DNA of 64,000 bases from Auanema rhodensis (lineage: Eukaryota; Nematoda; Chromadorea; Rhabditida; Rhabditidae), in assembly GCA_964057225.1 (NCBI GenBank), contig OZ059894.1, positions 4,092,001 through 4,156,000 on the forward strand, given 5' to 3'. Of this stretch, positions 11,001-24,570 are shown piece after piece. The position numbers were made by a program, and so were the translations under genes. A model generated the notes under the pieces. It did not search any database. It worked only from the letters and a program-made list of their open reading frames with translations, and was not told where the DNA came from. The number at the start of each line of letters is the position of its first letter. Positions within the stretch are counted from its first letter, which is position 1.

Positions 11001-13689
11001 CATCGTCTTTGCCTTGAAAAATGGAATCTAAAAACATCTACTTTTTGCTGAATTATCTTGAAATTTTTCGAAAAAATTTTTGTCAAAATGTTTTTGGAAG
11101 CAATGTTGAGTGTACATGGAAACTCAACATACACTAATGCATCATTTTTCAAACGATCATAACTAATTTTTGTATCAAGTGTTTCTCAATGTAATATAGT
11201 GCATTCGATGCGGATTTTTAAGCTGCGTCGATCTGTGTTATCAGATTTGCGCTAGCTTAAAAATGCACCGAGATATCAACTGATATAAGTTCACACTTAT
11301 ATCCTCGATTTTCACCCTGAAGAATTAATTTTTTCGTTGAATAACATTGTCCATCGTCTTTGCCTTGAAAAATGGAATCTAAAAACATCTACTTTTTGCT
11401 AAATTATTTTGAAATTTTTCGAAAAAATTTTTGTCAAAATGTTTTTGGAAGCAATGTTGAGTGTACATGGAAACTCAACATACACTAATGCATCATTTTT
11501 CAAACGATCATAACTAATTTTTGTATTAAGCGTTTCTCAATGTAGTATAGTGCATTCGATGCGGATTTTTAAGCTGCGTCGATCTGTGTTATCAGATTTG
11601 CGCTAGCTTAAAAATGCACCGAGATATCAACTGATATAAGTTCACACTTATATCCTCGATTTTCACCCTGAAGAAATAATTTTTTCGTTGAATAACATTG
11701 TCCATCGTCTTTGCCTTGAAAAAAGGAATCTAAAAACATCTACTTTTTGCTAAATTATTTTGAAATTTTTCGAAAAAATTTTTGTCAAAATGTTTTTGGA
11801 AGCAATGTTGAGTGTACATGGAAACTCAACATACACTAATGCATCATTTTTCAAACGATTATAACTAATTTTTGTATCAAGCGTTTCTCAATGTAGTATA
11901 GTGCATTCGATGCGGATTTTTAAGCTGCGTCGATCTGTGTTATCAGATTTGCGCTAGCTTAAAAATGCACCGAGATATCAACTGATATAAGTTCACACTT
12001 ATATCCTCGATTTTCACCCTGAAGAATTAATTTTTTCGTTGAATAACATTGTCCATCGTCTTTGCCTTGAAAAATGGAATCTAAAAACATCTACTTTTTG
12101 CTAAATTATTTTGAAATTTTTCGAAAAAATTTTTGTCAAAATGTTTTTGGAAGCAATGTTGAGTGTACATGGAAACTCAACATACACTAATGCATCATTT
12201 TTCAAACAATCATAACTAATTTTTGTATTAAGCGTTTCTCAATGTAGTATAGTGCATTCGATGCGGATTTTTAAGCTGCGTCGATCTGTGTTATCAGATT
12301 TGCGCTAGCTTAAAAATGCACCGAGATATCAACTGATATAAGTTCACACTTATATCCTCGATTTTCACCCTGAAGAAATAATTTTTTCGTTGAATAACAT
12401 TGTCCATCGTTTTTGCCTTGAAAAAAGGAATCTAAAAACATCTACTTTTTGCTAAATTATTTTGAAATTTTTCGAAAAAATTTTTGTCAAAATGTTTTTG
12501 GAAGCAATGTTGAGTGTACATGGAAACTCAACATACACTAATGCATCATTTTTCAAACGATTATAACTAATTTTTGTATCAAGCGTTTCTTAATGTAGTA
12601 TAGTGCATTCGATCCGGATTTTTAAGCTGCGTCGATCTGTGTTATCAGATTTGCGCTAGCTTAAAAATGCACCGAGATATCAACTGAGATAAGTTCACAC
12701 TTATATCCTCGATTTTCACCCTGAAGAATTAATTTTTTCGTTGAATAACATTGTCCATCGTCTTTGCCTTGAAAAATGGAATCTAAAAACATCTACTTTT
12801 TGCTAAATTATTTTGAAATTTTTCGAAAAAATTTTTGTCAAAATGTTTTTGGAAGCAATGTTGAGTGTACATGGAAACTCAACATACACTAATGCATCAT
12901 TTTTCAAACGATCATAACTAATTTTTGTATCAAGCGTTTCTTAATGTAGTATAGTGCATTCGATCCGGATTTTTAAGCTGCGTCGATCTGTGTTATCAGA
13001 TTTGCGCTAGCTTAAAAATGCACCGAGATATCAACTGAGATAAGTTCACACTTATATCCTCGATTTTCACCCTGAAGAATTAATTTTTTCGTTGAATAAC
13101 ATTGTCCATCGTCTTTGCCTTGAAAAATGGAATCTAAAAACATCTACTTTTTGCTAAATTATTTTGAAATTTTTCGAAAAAATTTTTGTCAAAATGTTTT
13201 TGGAAGCAATGTTGAGTGTACATGGAAACTCAACATACACTAATGCATCATTTTTCAAACGATCATAACTAATTTTTGTATCAAGCGTTTCTTAATGTAG
13301 TATAGTGCATTCGATCCGGATTTTTAAGCTGCGTCGATCTGTGTTATCAGATTTGCGCTAGCTTAAAAATGCACCGAGATATCAACTGATATAAGTTCAC
13401 ACTTATATCCTCGATTTTCACCCTGAAGAATTAATTTTTTCGTTGAATAACATTGTCCATCGTCTTTGCCTTGAAAAATGGAATCTAAAAACATCTACTT
13501 TTTGCTAAATTATTTTGAAATTTTTCGAAAAAATTTTTGTCAAAATGTTTTTGGAAACAATGTTGAGTGTACATGGAAACTCAACATACACTAATGCATC
13601 ATTTTTCAAACGATCATAACTAATTTTTGTATCAAGCGTTTCTTAATGTAGTATAGTGCATTCGATCCGGATTTTTAAGCTGCGTCGAT
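8074..13689. repeat. Block B: copies 24-39
   Basis: New variants appear here: CAATCATA (274 G to A; copies 24, 25, 29, 35), CGTTTCTTA with ATCCGGAT at the 3' end (copies 26, 30, 31, 36-39) and CTGAGATAAG (copies 31, 37, 38). A three-monomer string (plain, AAATAAT with CGATTATA, CAATCATA) occurs at 9127-10179 and again at 11233-12285, six monomers (2106 bp) apart. Copy 32 (10882-11232) is a block-A type monomer standing alone. Confidence 0.82.
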
Positions 13690-15093
13690 CTGTGTTATCA
13701 GATTTGCGCTAGCTTAAAAATGCACCGAGATATCAACTGATATAAGTTCACACTTATATCCTCGATTTTCACCCTGAAGAATTAATTTTTTCGTTGAATA
13801 ACATTGTCCATCGTCTTTGCCTTGAAAAATGGAATCTAAAAACATCTACTTTTTGCTAAATTATTCTGAAATTTTTCGAAAAAATTTTTGTCAAAATGTT
13901 TTTGGAAGCAATGTTGAGTGTACATGGAAACTCAACATACACTAATGCATCATTTTTCAAACGATCATAACTAATTTTTGTATCAAGCGTTTCTTAATGT
14001 AGTATAGTGCATTCGATCCGGATTTTTAAGCTGCGTCGATCTGTGTTATCAGATTTGCGCTAGCTTAAAAATGCACCGAGATATCAACTGATATAAGTTC
14101 ACACTTATATCCTCGATTTTCACCCTGAAAAATTAATTTTTCCGTTGAATAACATTGTCCATCGTCTTTGCCTTGAAAAATGGAATCTAAAAACATCTAC
14201 TTTTTGCTAAATTATTTTGAAATTTTTCGAAAAAATTTTTGTCAAAATGTTTTTGGAAGCAATGTTGAGTGTACATGGAAACTCAACATACACTAATGCA
14301 TCATTTTTCAAACGATCATAACTTATTTTTGTAACAAGCGTTTCTCAATGTAGTATAGTGCATTCGATGCGGATTTTTAAGCTGCGTCGATCTGTGTTAT
14401 CAGATTTGCGCTAGCTTAAAAATGCACCGAGATATCAACTGATATAAGTTCACACTTATATCCTCGATTTTCACCCTGAAAAATTAATTTTTCCGTTGAA
14501 TAACATTGTCCATCGTCTTTGCCTTGAAAAATGGAATCTAAAAACATCTACTTTTTGCTAAATTATTTTGAAATTTTTCGAAAAAATTTTTGTCAAAATG
14601 TTTTTGGAAGCAATGTTGAGTGTACATGGAAACTCAACATACACTAATGCATCATTTTTCAAACGATCATAACTTATTTTTGTAACAAGCGTTTCTCAAT
14701 GTAGTATAGTGCATTCGATGCGGATTTTTAAGCTGCGTCGATCTGTGTTATCAGATTTGCGCTAGCTTAAAAATGCACCGAGATATCAACTGATATAAGT
14801 TCACACTTATATCCTAGATTTTCACCCTGAAGAATTAATTTTTTCGTTGAATAACATTGTCCATCGTCTTTGCCTTGAAAAAAGGAATCTAAAAACATCT
14901 ACTTTTTGCTAAATTATTTTGAAATTTTTCGAAAAAATTTTTGTCAAAATGTTTTTGGAAGCAATGTTGAGTGTACATGGAAACTCAACATACACTAATG
15001 CATCATTTTTCAAACGATCATAACTAATTTTTGTATTAAGCGTTTCTCAATGTAGTATAGTGCATTCGATGCGGATTTTTAAGCTGCGTCGAT
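13690..15093. repeat. 4-monomer HOR, copy I (monomers 40-43, 1404 bp)
   Basis: The unit consists of a TTATTCTG monomer with ATCCGGAT end (40), two apparently identical monomers with CTGAAAAATT, TTCCGTTG and ACTTAT/GTAACA (41, 42), and a CCTAGATT monomer (43). The identical pair 41-42 shows that a one-monomer duplication came before the four-monomer duplication. Confidence 0.9.
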
Positions 15094-16497
15094 CTGTGTT
15101 ATCAGATTTGCGCTAGCTTAAAAATGCACCGAGATATCAACTGATATAAGTTCACACTTATATCCTCGATTTTCACCCTGAAGAATTAATTTTTTCGTTG
15201 AATAACATTGTCCATCGTCTTTGCCTTGAAAAATGGAATCTAAAAACATCTACTTTTTGCTAAATTATTCTGAAATTTTTCGAAAAAATTTTTGTCAAAA
15301 TGTTTTTGGAAGCAATGTTGAGTGTACATGGAAACTCAACATACACTAATGCATCATTTTTCAAACGATCATAACTAATTTTTGTATCAAGCGTTTCTTA
15401 ATGTAGTATAGTGCATTCGATCCGGATTTTTAAGCTGCGTCGATCTGTGTTATCAGATTTGCGCTAGCTTAAAAATGCACCGAGATATCAACTGATATAA
15501 GTTCACACTTATATCCTCGATTTTCACCCTGAAAAATTAATTTTTCCGTTGAATAACATTGTCCATCGTCTTTGCCTTGAAAAATGGAATCTAAAAACAT
15601 CTACTTTTTGCTAAATTATTTTGAAATTTTTCGAAAAAATTTTTGTCAAAATGTTTTTGGAAGCAATGTTGAGTGTACATGGAAACTCAACATACACTAA
15701 TGCATCATTTTTCAAACGATCATAACTTATTTTTGTAACAAGCGTTTCTCAATGTAGTATAGTGCATTCGATGCGGATTTTTAAGCTGCGTCGATCTGTG
15801 TTATCAGATTTGCGCTAGCTTAAAAATGCACCGAGATATCAACTGATATAAGTTCACACTTATATCCTCGATTTTCACCCTGAAAAATTAATTTTTCCGT
15901 TGAATAACATTGTCCATCGTCTTTGCCTTGAAAAATGGAATCTAAAAACATCTACTTTTTGCTAAATTATTTTGAAATTTTTCGAAAAAATTTTTGTCAA
16001 AATGTTTTTGGAAGCAATGTTGAGTGTACATGGAAACTCAACATACACTAATGCATCATTTTTCAAACGATCATAACTTATTTTTGTAACAAGCGTTTCT
16101 CAATGTAGTATAGTGCATTCGATGCGGATTTTTAAGCTGCGTCGATCTGTGTTATCAGATTTGCGCTAGCTTAAAAATGCACCGAGATATCAACTGATAT
16201 AAGTTCACACTTATATCCTAGATTTTCACCCTGAAGAATTAATTTTTTCGTTGAATAACATTGTCCATCGTCTTTGCCTTGAAAAAAGGAATCTAAAAAC
16301 ATCTACTTTTTGCTAAATTATTTTGAAATTTTTCGAAAAAATTTTTGTCAAAATGTTTTTGGAAGCAATGTTGAGTGTACATGGAAACTCAACATACACT
16401 AATGCATCATTTTTCAAACGATCATAACTAATTTTTGTATTAAGCGTTCTTCAATGTAGTATAGTACATTCGATGCGGATTTTTAAGCTGCGTCGAT
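15094..16497. repeat. 4-monomer HOR, copy II (monomers 44-47, 1404 bp)
   Basis: This is the tandem duplicate of 13690-15093. Monomers 44, 45 and 46 look identical to 40, 41 and 42. Monomer 47 differs from 43 at three bases near its 3' end (GTTCTTC for GTTTCTC, and TAGTACATT for TAGTGCATT), where it also departs toward the next block. Confidence 0.9.
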
Positions 16498-18954
16498 CTG
16501 TGTTATCAGATTTGCGCTAGCTTAAAAATGCACCGAGATATCAACTGATATAAGTTCACACTTATATCCTCGATTTTCACCCTGAAGAATTAATTTTTTC
16601 GTTGAATAACATTGTCCATCGTCTTTGCCTTGAAAAAAGGAATCTAAAAACATTTACTTTTTGCTAAATTATTTTGAAATTTTTCGAAAAAATTTTTGTC
16701 AAAATGTTTTTGGAAGCAATGTTGAGTGTACATGGAAACTCAACATACACTAATGCATCATTTTTCAAACGATCATAACTAATTTTTGTATCAAGCGTTT
16801 CTTAATGTAGTATAGTGCATTCGATCCGGATTTTTAAGCTGCGTCGATCTGTGTTATCAGATTTGCGCTAGCTTAAAAATGCACCGAGATATCAACTGAG
16901 ATAAGTTCACACTTATATCCTCGATTTTCACCCTGAAGAATTAATTTTTTCGTTGAATAACATTGTCCATCGTCTTTGCCTTGAAAAATGGAATCTAAAA
17001 ACATCTACTTTTTGCTAAATTATTTTGAAATTTTTCGAAAAAATTTTTGTCAAAATGTTTTTGGAAGCAATGTTGAGTGTACATGGAAACTCAACATACA
17101 CTAATGCATCATTTTTCAAACGATCATAACTAATTTTTGTATCAAGCGTTTCTTAATGTAGTAAAGTGCATTCGATCCGGATTTTTAAGCTGCGTCGATC
17201 TGTGTTATCAGATTTGCGCTAGCTTAAAAATGCACCGAGATATCAACTGATATAAGTTCACACTTATATCCTCGATTTTCACCCTGAAGAATTAATTTTT
17301 TCGTTGAATAACATTGTCCATCGTCTTTGCCTTGAAAAATGGAATCTAAAAACACCTACTTTTTGCTAAATTATTTTGAAATTTTTCGAAAAAATTTTTG
17401 TCAAAATGTTTTTGGAAGCAATGTTGAGTGTACATGGAAACTCAACATACACTAATGCATCATTTTTCAAACGATCATAACTAATTTTTGTATCAAGCGT
17501 TTCTTAATGTAGTATAGTGCATTCGATCCGGATTTTTAAGCTGCGTCGATCTGTGTTATCAGATTTGCGCTAGCTTAAAAATGCACCGAGATATCAACTG
17601 ATATAAGTTCACACTTATATCCTCGATTTTCACCCTGAAGAATTAATTTTTTCGTTGAATAACATTGTCCATCGTCTTTGCCTTGAAAAATGGAATCTAA
17701 AAACATCTACTTTTTGCTAAATTATTTTGAAATTTTTCGAAAAAATTTTTGTCAAAATGTTTTTGGAAGCAATGTTGAGTGTACATGGAAACTCAACTTA
17801 CACTAATGCATCATTTTTCAAACGATCATAACTAATTTTTGTATCAAGCGTTTCTTAATGTAGTATAGTGCATTTGATCCGGATTTTTAAGCTGCGTCGA
17901 TCTGTGTTATCAGATTTGCGCTAGCTTAAAAATGCACCGAGATATCAACTGATATAAGTTCACACTTATATCCTCGATTTTCACCCTGAAGAATTAATTT
18001 TTTCGTTGAATAACATTGTCCATCGTCTTTGCCTTGAAAAAAGGAATCTAAAAACATCTACTTTTTGCTAAATTATTTTGAAATTTTTCGAAAAAATTTT
18101 TGTCAAAATGTTTTTGGAAGCAATGTTGAGTGTACATGGAAACTCAACATACACTAATGCATCATTTTTCAAACGATCATAACTAATTTTTGTATTAAGC
18201 GTTTCTCAATGTAGTATAGTGCATTCGATGCGGATTTTTAAGCTGCGTCGATCTGTGTTATCAGATTTGCGCTAGCTTAAAAATGCACCGAGATATCAAC
18301 TGATATAAGTTCACACTTATATCCTCGATTTTCACCCTGAAGAATTAATTTTTTCGTTGAATAACATTGTCCATCGTCTTTGCCTTGAAAAATGGAATCT
18401 AAAAACATCTACTTTTTGCTAAATTATTTTGAAATTTTTCGAAAAAATTTTTGTCAAAATGTTTTTGGAAGCAATGTTGAGTGTACATGGAAACTCAACA
18501 TACACTAATGCATCATTTTTCAAACGATCATAACTAATTTTTGTATTAAGCGTTTCTCAATGTAGTATAGTGCATTCGATGCGGATTTTTAAGCTGCGTC
18601 GATCTGTGTTATCAGATTTGCGCTAGCTTAAAAATGCACCGAGATATCAACTGATATAAGTTCACACTTATATCCTCGATTTTCACCCTGAAGAATTAAT
18701 TTTTTCGTTGAATAACATTGTCCATCGTCTTTGCCTTGAAAAATGGAATCTAAAAACATCTACTTTTTGCTAAATTATTTTGAAATTTTTCGAAAAAATT
18801 TTTGTCAAAATGTTTTTGGAAGCAATGTTGAGTGTACATGGAAACTCAACATACACTAATGCATCATTTTTCAAACGATCATAACTAATTTTTGTATTAA
18901 GCGTTTCTCAATGTAGTATAGTGCATTCGATGCGGATTTTTAAGCTGCGTCGAT
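16498..18954. repeat. Copies 48-54, no clear higher-order unit
   Basis: Copies 48-51 carry the CGTTTCTTA plus ATCCGGAT end (copy 51 reads TTTGATCC). Copies 52-54 return to the plain GTATTAAGCG and ATGCGGAT end, and 53 and 54 appear identical. Private single changes include ACATTTAC (48), TAAAGTG (49), ACACCTAC (50) and CAACTTA (51). Confidence 0.8.
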
Positions 18955-19305
18955 CTGTGTTATCAGATTTGCGCTAGCTTAAAAATGCACCGAGATATCA
19001 ACTGATATAAGTTCACACTTATATCCTCGATTTTCTACCTGAAGAATTAATTTTTTCGTTGAATAACATTGTCCATCGTCTTTGCCTTAAAAAATTGAAT
19101 CTAAAAACATCTACTTTTTGCTAAATTATTTTGAAATTTTTCGAAAAAATTTTTGTCAAAATGTTTTTGGAAGCAATGTTGAGTGTACATGGAAACTCAA
19201 CATACACTAATGCATCATTTTTCAAACGATCATAACTAATTTTTGTATTAAGCGTTCTTCAATGTAGTATAGTGCATTCGATCCGGATTTTTAAGCTGCG
19301 TCGAT

Positions 19306-22113
19306 CTGTGTTATCAGATTTGCGCTAGCTTAAAAATGCACCGAGATATCAACTGATATAAGTTCACACTTATATCCTCGATTTTCTACCTGAAGAATTA
19401 ATTTTTTCGTTGAATAACATTGTCCATCGTCTTTGCCTTGAAAAAAGGAATCTAAAAACATCTACTTTTTGCTAAATTATTTTGAAATTTTTCGAAAAAA
19501 TTTTTGTCAAAATGTTTTTGGAAGCAATGTTGAGTGTACATGGAAACTCAACATACACTAATGCATCATTTTTCAAACGATCATAACTAATTTTTGTATC
19601 AAGCGTTTCTTAATGTAGTATAGTGCATTCGATCCGGATTTTTAAGCTGCGTCGATCTGTGTTATCAGATTTGCGCTAGCTTAAAAATGCACCGAGATAT
19701 CAACTTTTATAAGTTCACACTTATATCCTCGATTTTCACCCTGAAGAATTAATTTTTTCGTTGAATAACATTGTCCATCGTCTTTGCCTTGAAAAATGGA
19801 ATCTAAAAACATCTACTTTTTGCTAAATTATTTTGAAATTTTTCGAAAAAATTTTTGTCAAAATGTTTTTGGAAGCAATGTTGAGTGTACATGGAAACTC
19901 AACATACACTAATGCATCATTTTTCAAACGATCATAACTTATTTTTGTAACAAGCGTTTCTCAATGTAGTATAGTGCATTCGATGCGGATTTTTAAGCTG
20001 CGTCGATCTGTGTTATCAGATTTGCGCTAGCTTAAAAATGCACCGAGATATCAACTGATATAAGTTCACACTTATATCCTCGATTTTCTACCTGAAGAAT
20101 TAATTTTTTCGTTGAATAACATTGTCCATCGTCTTTGCCTTAAAAAATTGAATCTAAAAACATCTACTTTTTGCTAAATTATTTTGAAATTTTTCGAAAA
20201 AATTTTTGTCAAAATGTTTTTGGAAGCAATGTTGAGTGTACATGGAAACTCAACATACACTAATGCATCATTTTTCAAACGATCATAACTTATTTTTGTA
20301 ACAAGCGTTTCTCAATGTAGTATAGTGCATTCGATGCGGATTTTTAAGCTGCGTCGATCTGTGTTATCAGATTTGCGCTAGCTTAAAAATGCACCGAGAT
20401 ATCAACTGATATAAGTTCACACTTATATCCTCGATTTTCTACCTGAAGAATTAATTTTTTCGTTGAATAACATTGTCCATCGTCTTTGCCTTAAAAAATT
20501 GAATCTAAAAACATCTACTTTTTGCTAAATTATTTTGAAATTTTTCGAAAAAATTTTTGTCAAAATGTTTTTGGAAGCAATGTTGAGTGTACATGGAAAC
20601 TCAACATACACTAATGCATCATTTTTCAAACGATTATAACTAATTTTTGTATCAAGCGTTTCTCAATGTAGTATAGTGCATTCGATGCGGATTTTTAAGC
20701 TGCGTCGATCTGTGTTATCAGATTTGCGCTAGCTTAAAAATGCACCGAGATATCAACTGATATAAGTTCACACTTATATCCTCGATTTTCTACCTGAAGA
20801 ATTAATTTTTTCGTTGAATAACATTGTCCATCGTCTTTGCCTTGAAAAAAGGAATCTAAAAACATCTACTTTTTGCTAAATTATTTTGAAATTTTTCGAA
20901 AAAATTTTTGTCAAAATGTTTTTGGAAGCAATGTTGAGTGTACATGGAAACTCAACATACACTAATGCATCATTTTTCAAACGATCATAACTAATTTTTG
21001 TATCAAGCGTTTCTTAATGTAGTATAGTGCATTCGATCCGGATTTTTAAGCTGCGTCGATCTGTGTTATCAGATTTGCGCTAGCTTAAAAATGCACCGAG
21101 ATATCAACTTTTATAAGTTCACACTTATATCCTCGATTTTCACCCTGAAGAATTAATTTTTTCGTTGAATAACATTGTCCATCGTCTTTGCCTTGAAAAA
21201 TGGAATCTAAAAACATCTACTTTTTGCTAAATTATTTTGAAATTTTTCGAAAAAATTTTTGTCAAAATGTTTTTGGAAGCAATGTTGAGTGTACATGGAA
21301 ACTCAACATACACTAATGCATCATTTTTCAAACGATCATAACTTATTTTTGTAACAAGCGTTTCTCAATGTAGTATAGTGCATTCGATGCGGATTTTTAA
21401 GCTGCGTCGATCTGTGTTATCAGATTTGCGCTAGCTTAAAAATGCACCGAGATATCAACTGATATAAGTTCACACTTATATCCTCGATTTTCTACCTGAA
21501 GAATTAATTTTTTCGTTGAATAACATTGTCCATCGTCTTTGCCTTAAAAAATTGAATCTAAAAACATCTACTTTTTGCTAAATTATTTTGAAATTTTTCG
21601 AAAAAATTTTTGTCAAAATGTTTTTGGAAGCAATGTTGAGTGTACATGGAAACTCAACATACACTAATGCATCATTTTTCAAACGATCATAACTTATTTT
21701 TGTAACAAGCGTTTCTCAATGTAGTATAGTGCATTCGATGCGGATTTTTAAGCTGCGTCGATCTGTGTTATCAGATTTGCGCTAGCTTAAAAATGCACCG
21801 AGATATCAACTGATATAAGTTCACACTTATATCCTCGATTTTCTACCTGAAGAATTAATTTTTTCGTTGAATAACATTGTCCATCGTCTTTGCCTTAAAA
21901 AATTGAATCTAAAAACATCTACTTTTTGCTAAATTATTTTGAAATTTTTCGAAAAAATTTTTGTCAAAATGTTTTTGGAAGCAATGTTGAGTGTACATGG
22001 AAACTCAACATACACTAATGCATCATTTTTCAAACGATTATAACTAATTTTTGTATCAAGCGTTTCTCAATGTAGTATAGTGCATTCGATGCGGATTTTT
22101 AAGCTGCGTCGAT
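19306..22113. repeat. 4-monomer HOR in two copies (monomers 56-59 and 60-63)
   Basis: The unit runs: TTCTACCTG with AAAAAAGG and ATCCGGAT end; TT variant with ACTTAT/GTAACA; TTCTACCTG with AAAAAATTG and ACTTAT; TTCTACCTG with AAAAAATTG and CGATTATA. The second copy at 20710-22113 repeats it with no mismatch that I can see in 1404 bp. Copies 64 and 65 repeat two of the unit's members in changed order. Confidence 0.9.
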
Positions 22114-22464
22114 CTGTGTTATCAGATTTGCGCTAGCTTAAAAATGCACCGAGATATCAACTTTTATAAGTTCACACTTATATCCTCGATTTTCACCCTG
22201 AAGAATTAATTTTTTCGTTGAATAACATTGTCCATCGTCTTTGCCTTGAAAAATGGAATCTAAAAACATCTACTTTTTGCTAAATTATTTTGAAATTTTT
22301 CGAAAAAATTTTTGTCAAAATGTTTTTGGAAGCAATGTTGAGTGTACATGGAAACTCAACATACACTAATGCATCATTTTTCAAACGATCATAACTTATT
22401 TTTGTAACAAGCGTTTCTCAATGTAGTATAGTGCATTCGATGCGGATTTTTAAGCTGCGTCGAT

Positions 22465-24570
22465 CTGTGTTATCAGATTTGCGCTAGCTTAAAAATGCAC
22501 CGAGATATCAACTGATATAAGTTCACACTTATATCCTCGATTTTCTACCTGAAGAATTAATTTTTTCGTTGAATAACATTGTCCATCGTCTTTGCCTTGA
22601 AAAAAGGAATCTAAAAACATCTACTTTTTGCTAAATTATTTTGAAATTTTTCGAAAAAATTTTTGTCAAAATGTTTTTGGAAGCAATGTTGAGTGTACAT
22701 GGAAACTCAACATACACTAATGCATCATTTTTCAAACGATCATAACTAATTTTTGTATCAAGCGTTTCTTAATGTAGTATAGTGCATTCGATCCGGATTT
22801 TTAAGCTGCGTCGATCTGTGTTATCAGATTTGCGCTAGCTTAAAAATGCACCGAGATATCAACTGATATAAATTCACACTTATATCCTCGATTTTCACCC
22901 TGAAGAATTAATTTTTTCGTTGAATAACATTGTCCATCGTCTTTGCCTTGAAAAATGGAATCTAAAAACATCTACTTTTTGCTAAATTATTTTGAAATGT
23001 TTCGAAAAAATTTTTGTCAAAATGTTTTTGGAAGCAATGTTGAGTGTACATGGAAACTCAACATACACTAATGCATCATTTTTCAAACGATCATAACTTA
23101 TTTTTGTAACAAGCGTTTCTCAATGTAGTATAGTGCATTCGAGGCGGATTTTTAAGCTGCGTCGATCTGTGTTATCAGATTTGCGCTAGCTTAAAAATGC
23201 ACCGAGATATCAACTGATATAAGTTCACACTTATATCCTCGATTTTCTACCTGAAGAATTAATTTTTTCGTTGAATAACATTGTCCATCGTCTTTGCCTT
23301 AAAAAATTGAATCTAAAAACATCTACTTTTTGCTAAATTATTTTGAAATTTTTCGAAAAAATTTTTGTCAAAATGTTTTTGGAAGCAATGTTGAGTGTAC
23401 ATGGAAACTCAACATACACTAATGCATCATTTTTCAAACGATCATAACTAATTTTTGTATTAAGCGTTCTTCAATGTAGTATAGTGCATTCGATCCGGAT
23501 TTTTAAGCTGCGTCGATCTGTGTTATCAGATTTGCGCTAGCTTAAAAATGCACCGAGATATCAACTGATATAAGTTCACACTTATATCCTCGATTTTCTA
23601 CCTGAAGAATTAATTTTTTCGTTGAATAACATTGTCCATCGTCTTTGCCTTGAAAAAAGGAATCTAAAAACATCTACTTTTTGCTAAATTATTTTGAAAT
23701 TTTTCGAAAAAATTTTTGTCAAAATGTTTTTGGAAGCAATGTTGAGTGTACATGGAAACTCAACATACACTAATGCATCATTTTTCAAACGATCATAACT
23801 AATTTTTGTATCAAGCGTTTCTTAATGTAGTATAGTGCATTCGATCCGGATTTTTAAGCTGCGTCGATCTGTGTTATCAGATTTGCGCTAGCTTAAAAAT
23901 GCACCGAGATATCAACTGATATAAATTCACACTTATATCCTCGATTTTCACCCTGAAGAATTAATTTTTTCGTTGAATAACATTGTCCATCGTCTTTGCC
24001 TTGAAAAATGGAATCTAAAAACATCTACTTTTTGCTAAATTATTTTGAAATTTTTCGAAAAAATTTTTGTCAAAATGTTTTTGGAAGCAATGTTGAGTGT
24101 ACATGGAAACTCAACATACACTAATGCATCATTTTTCAAACGATCATAACTTATTTTTGTAACAAGCGTTTCTCAATGTAGTATAGTGCATTCGAGGCGA
24201 ATTTTTAAGCTGCGTCGATCTGTGTTATCAGATTTGCGCTAGCTTAAAAATGCACCGAGATATCAACTGATATAAGTTCACACTTATATCCTCGATTTTC
24301 TACCTGAAGAATTAATTTTTTCGTTGAATAATATTGTCCATCGTCTTTGCCTTAAAAAATTGAATCTAAAAACATCTACTTTTTGCTAAATTATTTTGAA
24401 ATTTTTCGAAAAAATTTTTGTCAAAATGTTTTTGGAAGCAATGTTGAGTGTACATGGAAACTCAACATACACTAATGCATCATTTTTCAAACGATCATAA
24501 CTAATTTTTGTATTAAGCGTTCTTCAATGTAGTATAGTGCATTCGATCCGGATTTTTAAGCTGCGTCGAT
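22465..24570. repeat. 3-monomer HOR in two copies (monomers 65-67 and 68-70)
   Basis: The unit runs: TTCTACCTG/AAAAAAGG/ATCCGGAT; AAATTC with ACTTAT and a CGAGGCG end; TTCTACCTG/AAAAAATTG/GTTCTTC. I see three mismatches between the copies: GAAATGTTTCG in 66, GAGGCGAA in 69 and AATAATATTG in 70. The private GAGGCG marker ties the two copies together. Confidence 0.88.
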
